A stretch of DNA of 11,311 nt from an uncultured Clostridia bacterium. Lineage in GTDB: Bacteria; Bacillota; Clostridia; Christensenellales; Borkfalkiaceae. Numbering within the stretch: position 1 is the first letter of the stretch; each line of letters opens with the position of its first letter. Positions 1-5,357 of this stretch are shown here, piece by piece. The notes under the pieces were generated by a model, which worked only from the letters and a program-made list of their open reading frames with translations, was not told the DNA's origin and searched no databases. Position numbers and translations under genes: made by a program. The stretch is from positions 1-11,311 of the forward strand of contig CANQUY010000050.1 in NCBI GenBank assembly GCA_947627125.1. Direction: 5' to 3'.

Positions 1-57
1 CCCTTTCATGCCCCCTCCCGAGGAGGGGGGTAGGGGGGTGGGCAACGTTCCAATGCG
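1..57. repeat. GC-rich hairpin repeat, left edge
   Basis: A strong hairpin with arms CCCCCTCC (11-18) and GGAGGGGG (22-29) around a CGA loop is followed by a G-run with a TAG step. The same block occurs in inverted orientation at 4157-4194, and related pieces close the window at 11250-11311. No coding signal is visible. A stray CATGACGCGGGG at 86-97 looks like the truncated end of the dyad repeat annotated next. Confidence 0.7.
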
Positions 58-106
58 CGCGGGGCAACATGAGCACACAGGGCCCCATGACGCGGGGCCT
101 GTGGCG

Positions 107-247
107 GCGTCATGCCGAGAACAAGAGCGCAACGCAGTCTGCGAAAGCAGTACCGAAGCATCTCGTCGCATGGTATTGATTGCCCCCGCGAGATTCTTCG
201 GGTTAATTCCTCGGACTTCGTTCCTGCCCCGTTTCTCAGAATGACGC
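107..247. repeat. Dyad repeat element, copy 1
   Basis: This ~140-bp element has imperfect terminal inverted repeats, GCGTCATGCCGAGAA on the left and TTCTCAGAATGACGC on the right. A nested inner pair is ACCGAAGCATCTCG and CGAGATTCTTCGGGTTA, so the unit could fold into a long cruciform or RNA hairpin. Related copies lie at 2849-2984, 2998-3138 and (right half) 3164-3232. It encodes nothing convincing and behaves like a MITE- or REP-type dispersed element. Confidence 0.8.
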
Positions 248-290
248 GGGGCGGGTGGGAGTGTTTCTGCATAATATCGCCCCCGCCTTC

Positions 291-330
291 ATTTCTCATT
301 TTTAATTTTAAATTTTTAATTTATAAAAAA
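291..330. repeat. AT-rich tract adjoining a GC repeat
   Basis: An almost pure A/T stretch built from TTTTTAATTT steps. Its reverse complement closely matches 2803-2838, and a shorter relative is at 10993-11018. In each place the tract directly borders a GC-rich repeat block. The tract could be part of a composite element or a transcription-stopping region; it also lies just downstream of the XRE gene. Confidence 0.55.
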
Positions 331-359
331 CCCTCCCGCCGTGGACTGACGAGAGGTTA

Positions 360-692
360 TCAATTGAGCTCCGACCGAGAGAGCAGTTTTAATTGTTCAA
401 AGGCGAAGGTTCGGACGGACGGTTTCAGCGAGCGGAAGGTTTGAATGAGTTCCCGTTCCTGTGCCGAGAGGGCGTAGGGGAGAGCCCCTTCTTCCCGTCC
501 CGCCAAATAATCCAGCGAACATTCAAAGAAATCGGCATAGGCGATGAGATTGTCAAGCGTCGGCGTGTGAGATTTTTCATGGGAGGCAACGGTGGTTTGA
601 CCAAGTCCGATTTTATCTCCGAGTTGCTTTTGCGTGAGGTTGTTTTCAACTCTCAACTCTTTCAGCCTTTCATTGATCGTCATAATATCCAT
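360..692 (-). CDS. XRE-family (HTH_3) transcriptional repressor
   Basis: A 110-residue DNA-binding protein. Residues about 6-62 form a Cro/C1-type helix-turn-helix, with the typical run LTQKQLGDKIGLGQTTVASHEK followed by PTLDNLIAYADFFECSLDYLAGR. The 45-residue tail has no recognised domain and may mediate dimerisation. It is divergent from the zinc-ribbon operon, and a perfect dyad (735-750) sits inside that operon's promoter, so I infer repression of the neighbours and probably of itself. There is no convincing Shine-Dalgarno before this ATG. A TAAAAT hexamer (699-704, minus strand) ends about six bases upstream and would allow leaderless translation, but its -35 is poor. A second ATG three codons in is possible. 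Family assignment is firm; targets are inferred. Confidence 0.88.
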   Translation of the reverse strand: MDIMTINERLKELRVENNLTQKQLGDKIGLGQTTVASHEKSHTPTLDNLIAYADFFECSLDYLAGREEGALPYALSAQERELIQTFRSLKPSVRTFAFEQLKLLSRSELN

Positions 693-725
693 ATTGCAAT
701 TTTAACACATTTGTGCTTGAAATGC

Positions 726-754
726 TTGACATACTAACGAGATGTCGTTATAAT
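726..754 (+). promoter_or_regulatory. Sigma-70 promoter with embedded operator
   Basis: A consensus TTGACA (726-731) and a consensus TATAAT (749-754) are separated by exactly 17 bp. Inside the spacer and running into the -10 is a perfect dyad, TAACGA (735-740) N4 TCGTTA (745-750). A dimeric repressor bound there would exclude RNA polymerase. The adjacent divergent XRE protein is the obvious candidate. TGCTTGA occurs three times nearby (714-720, 723-729, 775-781), and a CTTGA-A-TCAAG dyad (777-787) overlaps the ribosome binding site; both are possible secondary sites. Confidence 0.85.
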
Positions 755-799
755 TATGTCGAATAGCAAAGTTTTGCTTGAATCAAGGAGGAAATAATC

Positions 800-1489
800 A
801 TGTCTTTGATTTGCTGTCCGCATTGCGGAAATCAAGTCAGCGATACCGTCGAGCGATGTATTCACTGCGGGGAGCTTATAAAAGAAAAACCTCCCGAGCC
901 AAAAAGATATGCCGATCTTTCTATGGCCGAAAAGGATAGTCTTGATTCCGAATTTGAAAGGAATCATCCAGGTTATTCTATACGAAAGGTGGAGAAGAGA
1001 AGAGTTAGACATGGTGTTGCTATGCTGCTTGCCTTACTACTCTCTTGGTTAATCGTGGTGATTCTTCTGATAGGAGCTCTTGTACACGAAGATCGGTTTT
1101 ATGAAACGCATGGGATTCACTTGCAGGGGCAGTATGATTCTTCTGATTTTACAGACAAGGAAATGAAAGAAATGTTGGAGGAAAACGGGGGAACGATCGT
1201 ATGGAGTTATCGTGGAGATGAAACAATCATACTCTCCGGTAAAGAATATCGCCAAGAAGAAATGTTACAACGAGCGGTTATCGTTGTTTCCGTTTTTCTT
1301 ATAATCATTGGCGTTGTGATAACACTTGTGGAAATAGTTAAATTCATAAAGGCAAACCGTAATGTACTTTTAGCAAAAAAACTTTTTCAAGCATGGCTTG
1401 TACAAAAAAATGTCATATATGAACCAAGACTGACTTCTAAGGAAAAATTAAAATTCGATTCATTAGATATCACCAAATATCGAATATAA
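800..1489 (+). CDS. Zinc-ribbon membrane protein, 2 TM
   Basis: A 229-residue protein of unknown function. The N-terminus carries a zinc-ribbon knuckle pair, CPHCG (C6, C9) and CIHCG (C20, C23). Two membrane segments follow at about 72-95 and 158-183. Basic residues before the first (KVEKRRVRHG) and after the second (KFIKANR) place both ends and the zinc ribbon in the cytoplasm, with a ~62-residue outer loop. An AAGGAGG at 785-791 supports this start. The next gene follows after 13 bp, whose ribosome site overlaps the stop codon, so the two are an operon. Base composition is clearly more AT-rich than mrp or the flavoprotein genes, suggesting transfer. It resembles the first half of its neighbour. 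I see no enzyme motif and propose only a membrane-associated accessory or sensor role. Confidence 0.85.
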   Translation: MSLICCPHCGNQVSDTVERCIHCGELIKEKPPEPKRYADLSMAEKDSLDSEFERNHPGYSIRKVEKRRVRHGVAMLLALLLSWLIVVILLIGALVHEDRFYETHGIHLQGQYDSSDFTDKEMKEMLEENGGTIVWSYRGDETIILSGKEYRQEEMLQRAVIVVSVFLIIIGVVITLVEIVKFIKANRNVLLAKKLFQAWLVQKNVIYEPRLTSKEKLKFDSLDITKYRI

Positions 1490-1502
1490 GGAGAAAACAA
1501 TT

Positions 1503-2438
1503 ATGGCGATGATCCAATGTCCCGAGTGCGGGCAAGAAATTTCCGATAAAGCAACAACATGTCCTCATTGCGGCACGCCCATTTTTGTGTGTCCCGAGTG
1601 TGGGCACATTTCTGTGGGAAACATACCGTTTTGCGAAAATTGCGGTTTCACTACGGATACAAAAGTGCTATCCGCACAACCGCATGATGTCAAGAAACAA
1701 GATAGTCACGCAGAAACAACTGCAGCGAATGATATTGTGGAACTATGGTTGAAAAACAATCCGCAGGAAAGAAAAAGACGGAATTTGGCAACGATAATAG
1801 GTCTTGTGTGTTTGCTGGGTTATTTAATTTGCGGAATAATCATGTATTTTGTAAATATATTGCCATGGCAAAATTTAAATCAAGATGATGTAATAAGTTT
1901 TACTGAAATGACCCTTAATTATGCTTCTTATAAAAGAAGTATTTGGATTATTGCGTCTATTGCCATTATCCTTTGGATGATAGATACATCTACAGAAATC
2001 TATATCAACCGATGGGATATGAGGTGTTCACGGTGGTTACAACAGCAGAATGTTGATGTAAAATCAGCACTTAAAAAGGAATCTTCTGATTTATTTTTTA
2101 ATGGAGTAAGAAAGCATGATTGGCTTAAAGTAAATAATTCGATTTTAAGAGGAATTTATTATTCGAGGATTAAAAACACAAACTCAGTTTTTATCGTTTG
2201 CTGCATAGTCAGCCTTACAATAAATTTATTGTTTTTGATTTTCATTTGTTGGGGGGCAAATCTTTGCAATCAGTTGATTATAAAAGTTATCGACGGACAG
2301 AAAATGATGCTTGATGTCAGCGAAACTATGTTTATGTTTTTATTATTCTTGATGGCGTTATTGGTAGTTAGTATTTCCATCATCACATTGTTCAACCAAA
2401 AAACCAAGAAATATTTACAACAGGAGTTGCACGATTAA
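1503..2438 (+). CDS. Double zinc-ribbon membrane protein, 4 TM
   Basis: A 311-residue protein of unknown function. Two zinc ribbons use C6/C9 with C20/C23 and C30/C33 with C44/C47 (CPECG, CPHCG, CPECG, CENCG). A polar linker leads to LWLKNNPQERKRRN and then four predicted membrane segments (about 97-119, 146-162, 228-252, 274-297), with N- and C-termini inside by the positive-inside rule. The AAGGAG at 1488-1493 overlaps the upstream stop, indicating tight coupling. The part up to the second membrane segment parallels the upstream protein, including a shared WLxQxNV after TM2 (WLVQKNV versus WLQQQNV), so the pair probably arose by duplication with extra C-terminal helices here. Codon use is AT-rich like its partner. 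An alternative start two codons in is possible. Confidence 0.85.
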   Translation: MAMIQCPECGQEISDKATTCPHCGTPIFVCPECGHISVGNIPFCENCGFTTDTKVLSAQPHDVKKQDSHAETTAANDIVELWLKNNPQERKRRNLATIIGLVCLLGYLICGIIMYFVNILPWQNLNQDDVISFTEMTLNYASYKRSIWIIASIAIILWMIDTSTEIYINRWDMRCSRWLQQQNVDVKSALKKESSDLFFNGVRKHDWLKVNNSILRGIYYSRIKNTNSVFIVCCIVSLTINLLFLIFICWGANLCNQLIIKVIDGQKMMLDVSETMFMFLLFLMALLVVSISIITLFNQKTKKYLQQELHD

Positions 2439-2447
2439 TATAATAAC

Positions 2448-2474
2448 CCGCCCGACGGCAGAGCCGTCGGGCGG
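2448..2474. terminator. Terminator closing the zinc-ribbon operon
   Basis: A perfect 12-bp stem, CCGCCCGACGGC (2448-2459) and GCCGTCGGGCGG (2463-2474), has a three-base AGA loop and is followed by AATTTTATT. It begins ten bases after the zinc-ribbon stop codon. It also lies downstream of the SRP RNA on the other strand and may stop that transcript too, although the U-tract on that side is poorer. Confidence 0.9.
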
Positions 2475-2509
2475 AATTTTATTCAAAAAAAAACTGTGAG
2501 GGCTTTTTT

Positions 2510-2760
2510 TGTTGCTGCATACCGGAGCGGTAACACGGCAGCCGGCTCCCACAAAGCTACCTCATGGCACACGCACGGCTCCGTTTAGTGCTGCTGTATC
2601 CCTACCCTGACACGGTTCGCGGACGCACGTTGCATAAGACCTTGTGATCATTACTGCTTACCGTGTGCTGCCTCCCATAGACAACACCGAGAAAAGCGTT
2701 CGGCTCTGCTATAGCGGATTGCAGATTCAGGGCACCGCTAACTCCCCACCTATCACAGCA
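2510..2760 (-). ncRNA. Large bacterial signal recognition particle RNA
   Basis: This is the RNA scaffold of the signal recognition particle, which with Ffh targets nascent membrane and secreted proteins. On the minus strand it carries the Alu-domain signature GGGGAGTTAGCGGTGCCCTG, then CTGCAATCCGCTATAGCAG (about 2699-2750). At the other end it carries the domain IV Ffh-binding hairpin (2590-2611): CAGG and AGCAGC internal-loop strands around a GTA/TAC stem capped by a GGGA tetraloop. The 5' TGCTG pairs with the 3' CAGCA (2513-2517), setting the approximate ends. An Alu domain makes this the long Bacillus/Clostridium form rather than 4.5S. Short reading frames crossing it are artefacts. The exact 3' end is uncertain; an A7/T9 arrangement lies just beyond. 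Confidence 0.93.
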
Positions 2761-2765
2761 TATCA

Positions 2766-2794
2766 AGTATACGCTATTTTCCAAAAAAAAGCAA
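2766..2794 (-). promoter_or_regulatory. Promoter of the SRP RNA gene
   Basis: On the minus strand TTGCTT (2789-2794) and TATACT (2766-2771) are 17 bp apart, giving a start near 2759-2760, precisely where the SRP RNA 5' pairing strand begins. The -10 is 5/6 to consensus and the -35 only 3/6. The spacer contains a T-run, as is common for stable RNA promoters. Confidence 0.7.
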
Positions 2795-2802
2795 GCGATA
2801 AT

Positions 2803-2838
2803 GGAAATTATAAATTAAAAATTAAAAATGAAAAATTG
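2803..2838. repeat. AT-rich tract adjoining dyad repeat
   Basis: An A/T tract with TTAAAAATTAAAAATG steps sits between the SRP RNA promoter and the dyad repeat array. It matches the reverse complement of 291-330 and partly 10993-11018. In copy 1 the tract flanks the right end of the dyad element and here the left end; because the element is nearly symmetric, the arrangement is equivalent. Confidence 0.55.
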
Positions 2839-2848
2839 CGGCGGGGCG

Positions 2849-2984
2849 GCGTCATGCTGAGAAGAGGAGCACAACGCAGTCTACGAGAGTAGTACCGAAG
2901 CATCTCGCCGCATAGAAAACGCCCCGCGAGATTCTTCGGGTTAGTTACCGTCCTCTCGTCCTTCTTGCGTTCTCAGAATGACGC
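2849..2984. repeat. Dyad repeat element, copy 2
   Basis: A 136-bp unit with terminal inverted repeats GCGTCATGCTGAGAA and TTCTCAGAATGACGC and inner dyad ACCGAAGCATCTCGC against GCGAGATTCTTCGGGTTA. Its right half (2920-2988 with flank) is identical over 69 bp to 3164-3232, indicating recent copying. Confidence 0.85.
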
Positions 2985-2997
2985 GGGGTCTGTAGCG

Positions 2998-3138
2998 GCG
3001 TCATGCTGAGAAGGGGAGCGCAACGAAGTCTACGGAAGCTTTACCGAAGCATCTCGCCGCATTGTGTGTGGTTGCCCCCGCGAGATTCTTCGAGTTAAGT
3101 CCCGTGCTCTCCTCCTGCCCCGTTTCTCAGAATGACGC
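2998..3138. repeat. Dyad repeat element, copy 3
   Basis: A 141-bp unit in the same orientation as copy 2, starting 14 bp after it. It has the same outer and inner dyads but a diverged middle (TTCTTCGAGTTAAGTCCC instead of TTCTTCGGGTTAGTTACC). Its centre matches copy 1 better than copy 2, so at least two subtypes exist here. Confidence 0.85.
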
Positions 3139-3163
3139 GGGGCTGGTTCTGCATTCACAACAC

Positions 3164-3232
3164 CGCCCCGCGAGATTCTTCGGGTTAGTTACCGTCCTCT
3201 CGTCCTTCTTGCGTTCTCAGAATGACGCGGGG
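3164..3232. repeat. Dyad repeat element, right half only
   Basis: Only the right half of the element is present: the inner CGAGATTCTTCGGG arm through the outer TTCTCAGAATGACGC arm. All 69 bp are identical to 2920-2988. It ends 26 bp upstream of the mrp promoter -35. Confidence 0.85.
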
Positions 3233-3258
3233 CAGGGCGGTGCTTCCCCAAAAACCGC

Positions 3259-3287
3259 TTGCCAAGTCGGTAAAATCGTGCTATAAT
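3259..3287 (+). promoter_or_regulatory. Promoter of the Mrp-family gene
   Basis: TTGCCA (3259-3264) and a consensus TATAAT (3282-3287) are 17 bp apart. Transcription would begin near 3294, leaving a leader of only about 12 bases that consists mainly of the AAGGAGG at 3296-3302. Confidence 0.75.
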
Positions 3288-3305
3288 GCTCAAAAAAGGA
3301 GGCTT

Positions 3306-4151
3306 ATGGCAAACTGTACGCATGACTGTTCCACCTGCAGTTCATCTTGCGGGACGCGGAACAAAAATTCCTTCATCAAACCCATCAACAAACATGCAAG
3401 CGTCAAGCGGGTCGTCGCCGTGGCAAGCGGAAAGGGCGGTGTGGGGAAGTCCCTCGTCACCTCTCTCCTCGCTGTCCGTGCGAGGGCAATGGGGAAGCGG
3501 GTGGCCATTCTCGACGCAGATATCACAGGTCCCTCCATTCCCAAGGCATTCGGGGTGAAGGAGCTCGCCCGCGGCACCGACGGCGCAATTCTTCCCGTCG
3601 AAACGAAGAGCGGCATCAAGCTCATGTCCATGAATTCCCTCTTGGAGCATGAGGAGGACCCCGTCGTCTGGCGCGGCAGCCTCATCGCGGGTGCGGCGGC
3701 GCAGTTCTGGACGGACGTCGAATGGGGAGATCTCGATATCATGTTCATAGACATGCCCCCGGGAACGGGCGACGTACCGCTCACCGTCTTTCAGTCCATT
3801 CCGCTCTCTGGCGTCGTCGTGGTTTCCACGCCGCAGGACCTTGTCGAAATGATCGTGGGCAAGGCCGTCAACATGGCGAAGATGATGAATATTCCGCTCC
3901 TCGGGCTCGTGGAGAACATGAGTTATTTCGTCTGCCCCGACTGCGGAAAGGCGCATGAGATCTTCGGGCCGAGCCGCGCCGCGGAGCTTAAAGAGAAGTT
4001 CAAATTCCCCACTTATGCGCGAATTCCGCTCGATTTTGATACGCGGAAGCTGTGCGACGACGGCCGTATCGAACAGGCCGACACCGACCCGATCGCCGCC
4101 GTCTTTGCGGAGATCGAGAAGTCCCGCACCATTGAAAAGTGGGTTGGGTGA
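3306..4151 (+). CDS. Mrp/NBP35-family Fe-S cluster carrier ATPase
   Basis: A 281-residue cytosolic P-loop ATPase that, by family knowledge, binds and transfers [4Fe-4S] clusters to target apoproteins. The deviant Walker A GKGGVGKS is at 42-49, followed by ILDADITGPSIPK (68-80) and MFIDMPPGTGD (146-156), all Mrp signatures. The cluster-bridging CXXC is C210/C213 (FVCPDCGKAHEIFG). The N-terminus adds a second cysteine group, C4, C8, C11 and C15, as in many clostridial members. The start at 3306 is chosen because AAGGAGG lies three bases before it and the MANCTHDCSTC start is typical; the reading frame stays open further upstream but into repeat DNA before the promoter. Monocistronic, ending at a GC repeat and a bidirectional terminator. 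A degenerate copy of the CCGCACTTA-type motif lies within it at 4002-4020. Physiological targets are unknown. Confidence 0.94.
   Translation: MANCTHDCSTCSSSCGTRNKNSFIKPINKHASVKRVVAVASGKGGVGKSLVTSLLAVRARAMGKRVAILDADITGPSIPKAFGVKELARGTDGAILPVETKSGIKLMSMNSLLEHEEDPVVWRGSLIAGAAAQFWTDVEWGDLDIMFIDMPPGTGDVPLTVFQSIPLSGVVVVSTPQDLVEMIVGKAVNMAKMMNIPLLGLVENMSYFVCPDCGKAHEIFGPSRAAELKEKFKFPTYARIPLDFDTRKLCDDGRIEQADTDPIAAVFAEIEKSRTIEKWVG
4002..4020 (-). repeat. Uptake-like motif site in mrp
   Basis: AAATTCCCCACTTATGCGC differs by one base from the window consensus AAAWTCCGCACTTATGCGC. It encodes KFPTYAR in the mrp frame. Strand is given for the TAAGTG orientation. Confidence 0.5.
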
Positions 4152-4156
4152 TTTTC

Positions 4157-4250
4157 CCGCCCCCCTACCCCCCTCCCCAAGGAGGGGGCATGAAGAGCCT
4201 ACCCCCTTCGGGGGGAGGCTGTCACGCTGCCCTTGCGTGACTGATGGGGG
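4157..4250. repeat. GC hairpin repeat block downstream of mrp
   Basis: Three successive hairpins. CCCCCTCC/GGAGGGGG (4169-4176 with 4181-4188) is an inverted copy of the window's first 43 bases. GCCTACCCCC against GGGGGAGGC follows around a TTCG turn (about 4197-4219). Last is TCACGC/GCGTGA (4222-4227 with 4235-4240) followed by CTGATGGGGG. The last two match the architecture of the unit at 11150-11199. No coding potential is seen. Confidence 0.75.
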
Positions 4251-4296
4251 CATGACGCCGCCCTCATCCCGAGCACACGGACCAATACGCACACAA

Positions 4297-4324
4297 AAAA
4301 ACAGCGACTTATGTCGCTGTTTTT
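4297..4324. terminator. Bidirectional terminator between convergent genes
   Basis: Stem ACAGCGAC (4301-4308) and GTCGCTGT (4313-4320) with a TTAT loop, flanked by A-run and T-run that extend the pairing by four. The symmetric A/T flanks suit termination of both mrp and the convergent DUF1508 gene ending at 4340. Confidence 0.9.
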
Positions 4325-4339
4325 GATATTTTCGGAACA

Positions 4340-5254
4340 TTATTCCTTCTTTTCCGCAACCTCTTCGACGGCCGTGGTGGAGGCCCAACGCTTGATGGAG
4401 GCGAGGGCGCTTTCCGCCTGCGTGCGGGAGGAATAGGTCGAACTCGTGGCGAGCAGGCTGTTTCTGCCGTTCAAGACCTGCACCTGCGAGTCGCCGTTCT
4501 TGTGCTCGGTGATCTTGAGCCGCCCCGCCGCGATATTGTCTTGATAGGTCTTGATGCCCGAACGCGCCCCCTGCAGGGAGGCATACGCCGTGGGGCTCTC
4601 GAGCATGACCTGCCCGTTCGGGGCGATGAGGGTGAGCCAGAATTCACCCTTGACTTCCTCGATGATCCACTTGCCGTTTGCCGCGGAAACCTTCTGCGGT
4701 TCTTCCTTTTTGGCCGCGGGCTTGGGTTCCGCTTTCTTCACGGGCTTATTGTCCTTCTTTGCGGGTTCCTGCTTCTTGGCAGGCTCTGCGTGCTTCTTTT
4801 CCTGCATTTCAGGTTCCTCCTTCTTTTCTTCCGCGGAGGAGGCTTCCGTTCCGTCGGACGTTTCCGCCTCTTCCTCGGGTTTTGTTTCCTCTGCAAATAG
4901 TTCTGCCTCGGGTTGAATTTCCTCTGCGGGTTGAACTTCCGCCTCAAGTTGAACTTCTTCCGCGGGCTGAACTTCTACGGGCTTTTCCTCTTCCGCGGGC
5001 GCGGGCTCTTCGGGCTCTTCTTCGGGAAGATCGGGCATGTACTCTTCGTCGAGCGGACCGTTGGCGAGCTTAAAGGCGGCCTCTTCCATTTCGCGGCGGG
5101 TACGCTTCTTGTTCTGCACAGTGCGGATGATCATGACGAGCACCAGCACGATGATCGCAAGAAGGACCGCACCCAGAATAATGATAAGCGGCAGATTTGC
5201 CTTTACGTTATCCCAAAATGATGTGTCTGTTGTTGCATTTAAATGATATAACAT
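4340..5254 (-). CDS. Membrane-anchored DUF1508 (YegP-like) protein
   Basis: A 304-residue protein with three parts. A short N-terminus leads to one membrane helix (about 21-43, LPLIIILGAVLLAIIVLVLV), followed by KKRTRR, so the rest is probably cytoplasmic. Residues 66-192 are a low-complexity linker, first glutamate/proline-rich with a perfectly phased 12-residue duplication (EVQPAEEVQLEA 94-105, EVQPAEEIQPEA 106-117), then lysine/alanine/proline-rich. The C-terminus (about 194-291) is a tandem DUF1508 pair, each with a GEF/NGQVMLES or NGRNSLLATS strand and a 'SSRTQAESALASIK' helix. AAGGAG at 5261-5266, six bases from the ATG, fixes the start. Function unknown; free-standing YegP-type proteins are usually soluble, so the anchor and charged stalk are unusual. 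It is monocistronic and divergent from the flavoproteins. Confidence 0.88.
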   Translation of the reverse strand: MLYHLNATTDTSFWDNVKANLPLIIILGAVLLAIIVLVLVMIIRTVQNKKRTRREMEEAAFKLANGPLDEEYMPDLPEEEPEEPAPAEEEKPVEVQPAEEVQLEAEVQPAEEIQPEAELFAEETKPEEEAETSDGTEASSAEEKKEEPEMQEKKHAEPAKKQEPAKKDNKPVKKAEPKPAAKKEEPQKVSAANGKWIIEEVKGEFWLTLIAPNGQVMLESPTAYASLQGARSGIKTYQDNIAAGRLKITEHKNGDSQVQVLNGRNSLLATSSTYSSRTQAESALASIKRWASTTAVEEVAEKKE

Positions 5255-5264
5255 ATAATTCTCC

Positions 5265-5292
5265 TTATCACAATCTATTTATCACAATCTAT
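5265..5292 (-). repeat. 14-bp perfect tandem repeat in 5' leader
   Basis: Two head-to-tail copies of TTATCACAATCTAT (5265-5278 and 5279-5292, plus-strand reading) fill the space between the -10 box and the ribosome binding site of the DUF1508 gene. The first overlaps the CTCCTT (5261-5266) that is its Shine-Dalgarno complement; the second overlaps the -10. A repeat-binding regulator or slippage are both possible. Confidence 0.8.
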
Positions 5293-5319
5293 TGTATCAC
5301 GAAAAAATGGGGCTGTCAA
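5291..5319 (-). promoter_or_regulatory. Promoter of the DUF1508 gene
   Basis: Minus-strand consensus TTGACA (5314-5319) and TACAAT (5291-5296, 5/6) are 17 bp apart. Its -35 box forms half of a palindrome with the -35 of the divergent promoter. Confidence 0.85.
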
Positions 5320-5322
5320 TCA

Positions 5323-5351
5323 TTGACAAAAAAATTTGCTTGCTGTATCAT
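5323..5351 (+). promoter_or_regulatory. Promoter of the flavoprotein operon
   Basis: Consensus TTGACA (5323-5328) and TATCAT (5346-5351, 5/6) are 17 bp apart. The expected transcription start (about 5357-5359) coincides with the first ATG at 5358, implying leaderless mRNA. The -35 is separated by three bases from the opposing -35. Confidence 0.82.
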
Positions 5352-5357
5352 GGAAAT

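Noticed and set aside
8..444. Open frames of 78-114 codons at the left edge
   Set aside because: They read through GC hairpins, the dyad repeat and the antisense of the XRE gene, without ribosome sites.
777..787. RNA hairpin sequestering the ribosome site of the first zinc-ribbon gene
   Set aside because: CTTGA-A-TCAAG has a one-base loop and cannot fold as a stable RNA hairpin; at most it is a DNA site.
2602..2892. Short open frames on both strands between the zinc-ribbon operon and the dyad repeats
   Set aside because: They lie across the SRP RNA and repeat DNA; the RNA signatures explain the sequence and the peptides resemble nothing.
3342..4388. Long minus-strand frame opposite mrp
   Set aside because: An antisense shadow of a high-GC gene; mrp has clear family motifs on the plus strand.
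5112..5130. Further uptake-like site (AGTGCGGA in the DUF1508 gene)
   Set aside because: Only part of the core is kept and no A/T tract follows; not counted.
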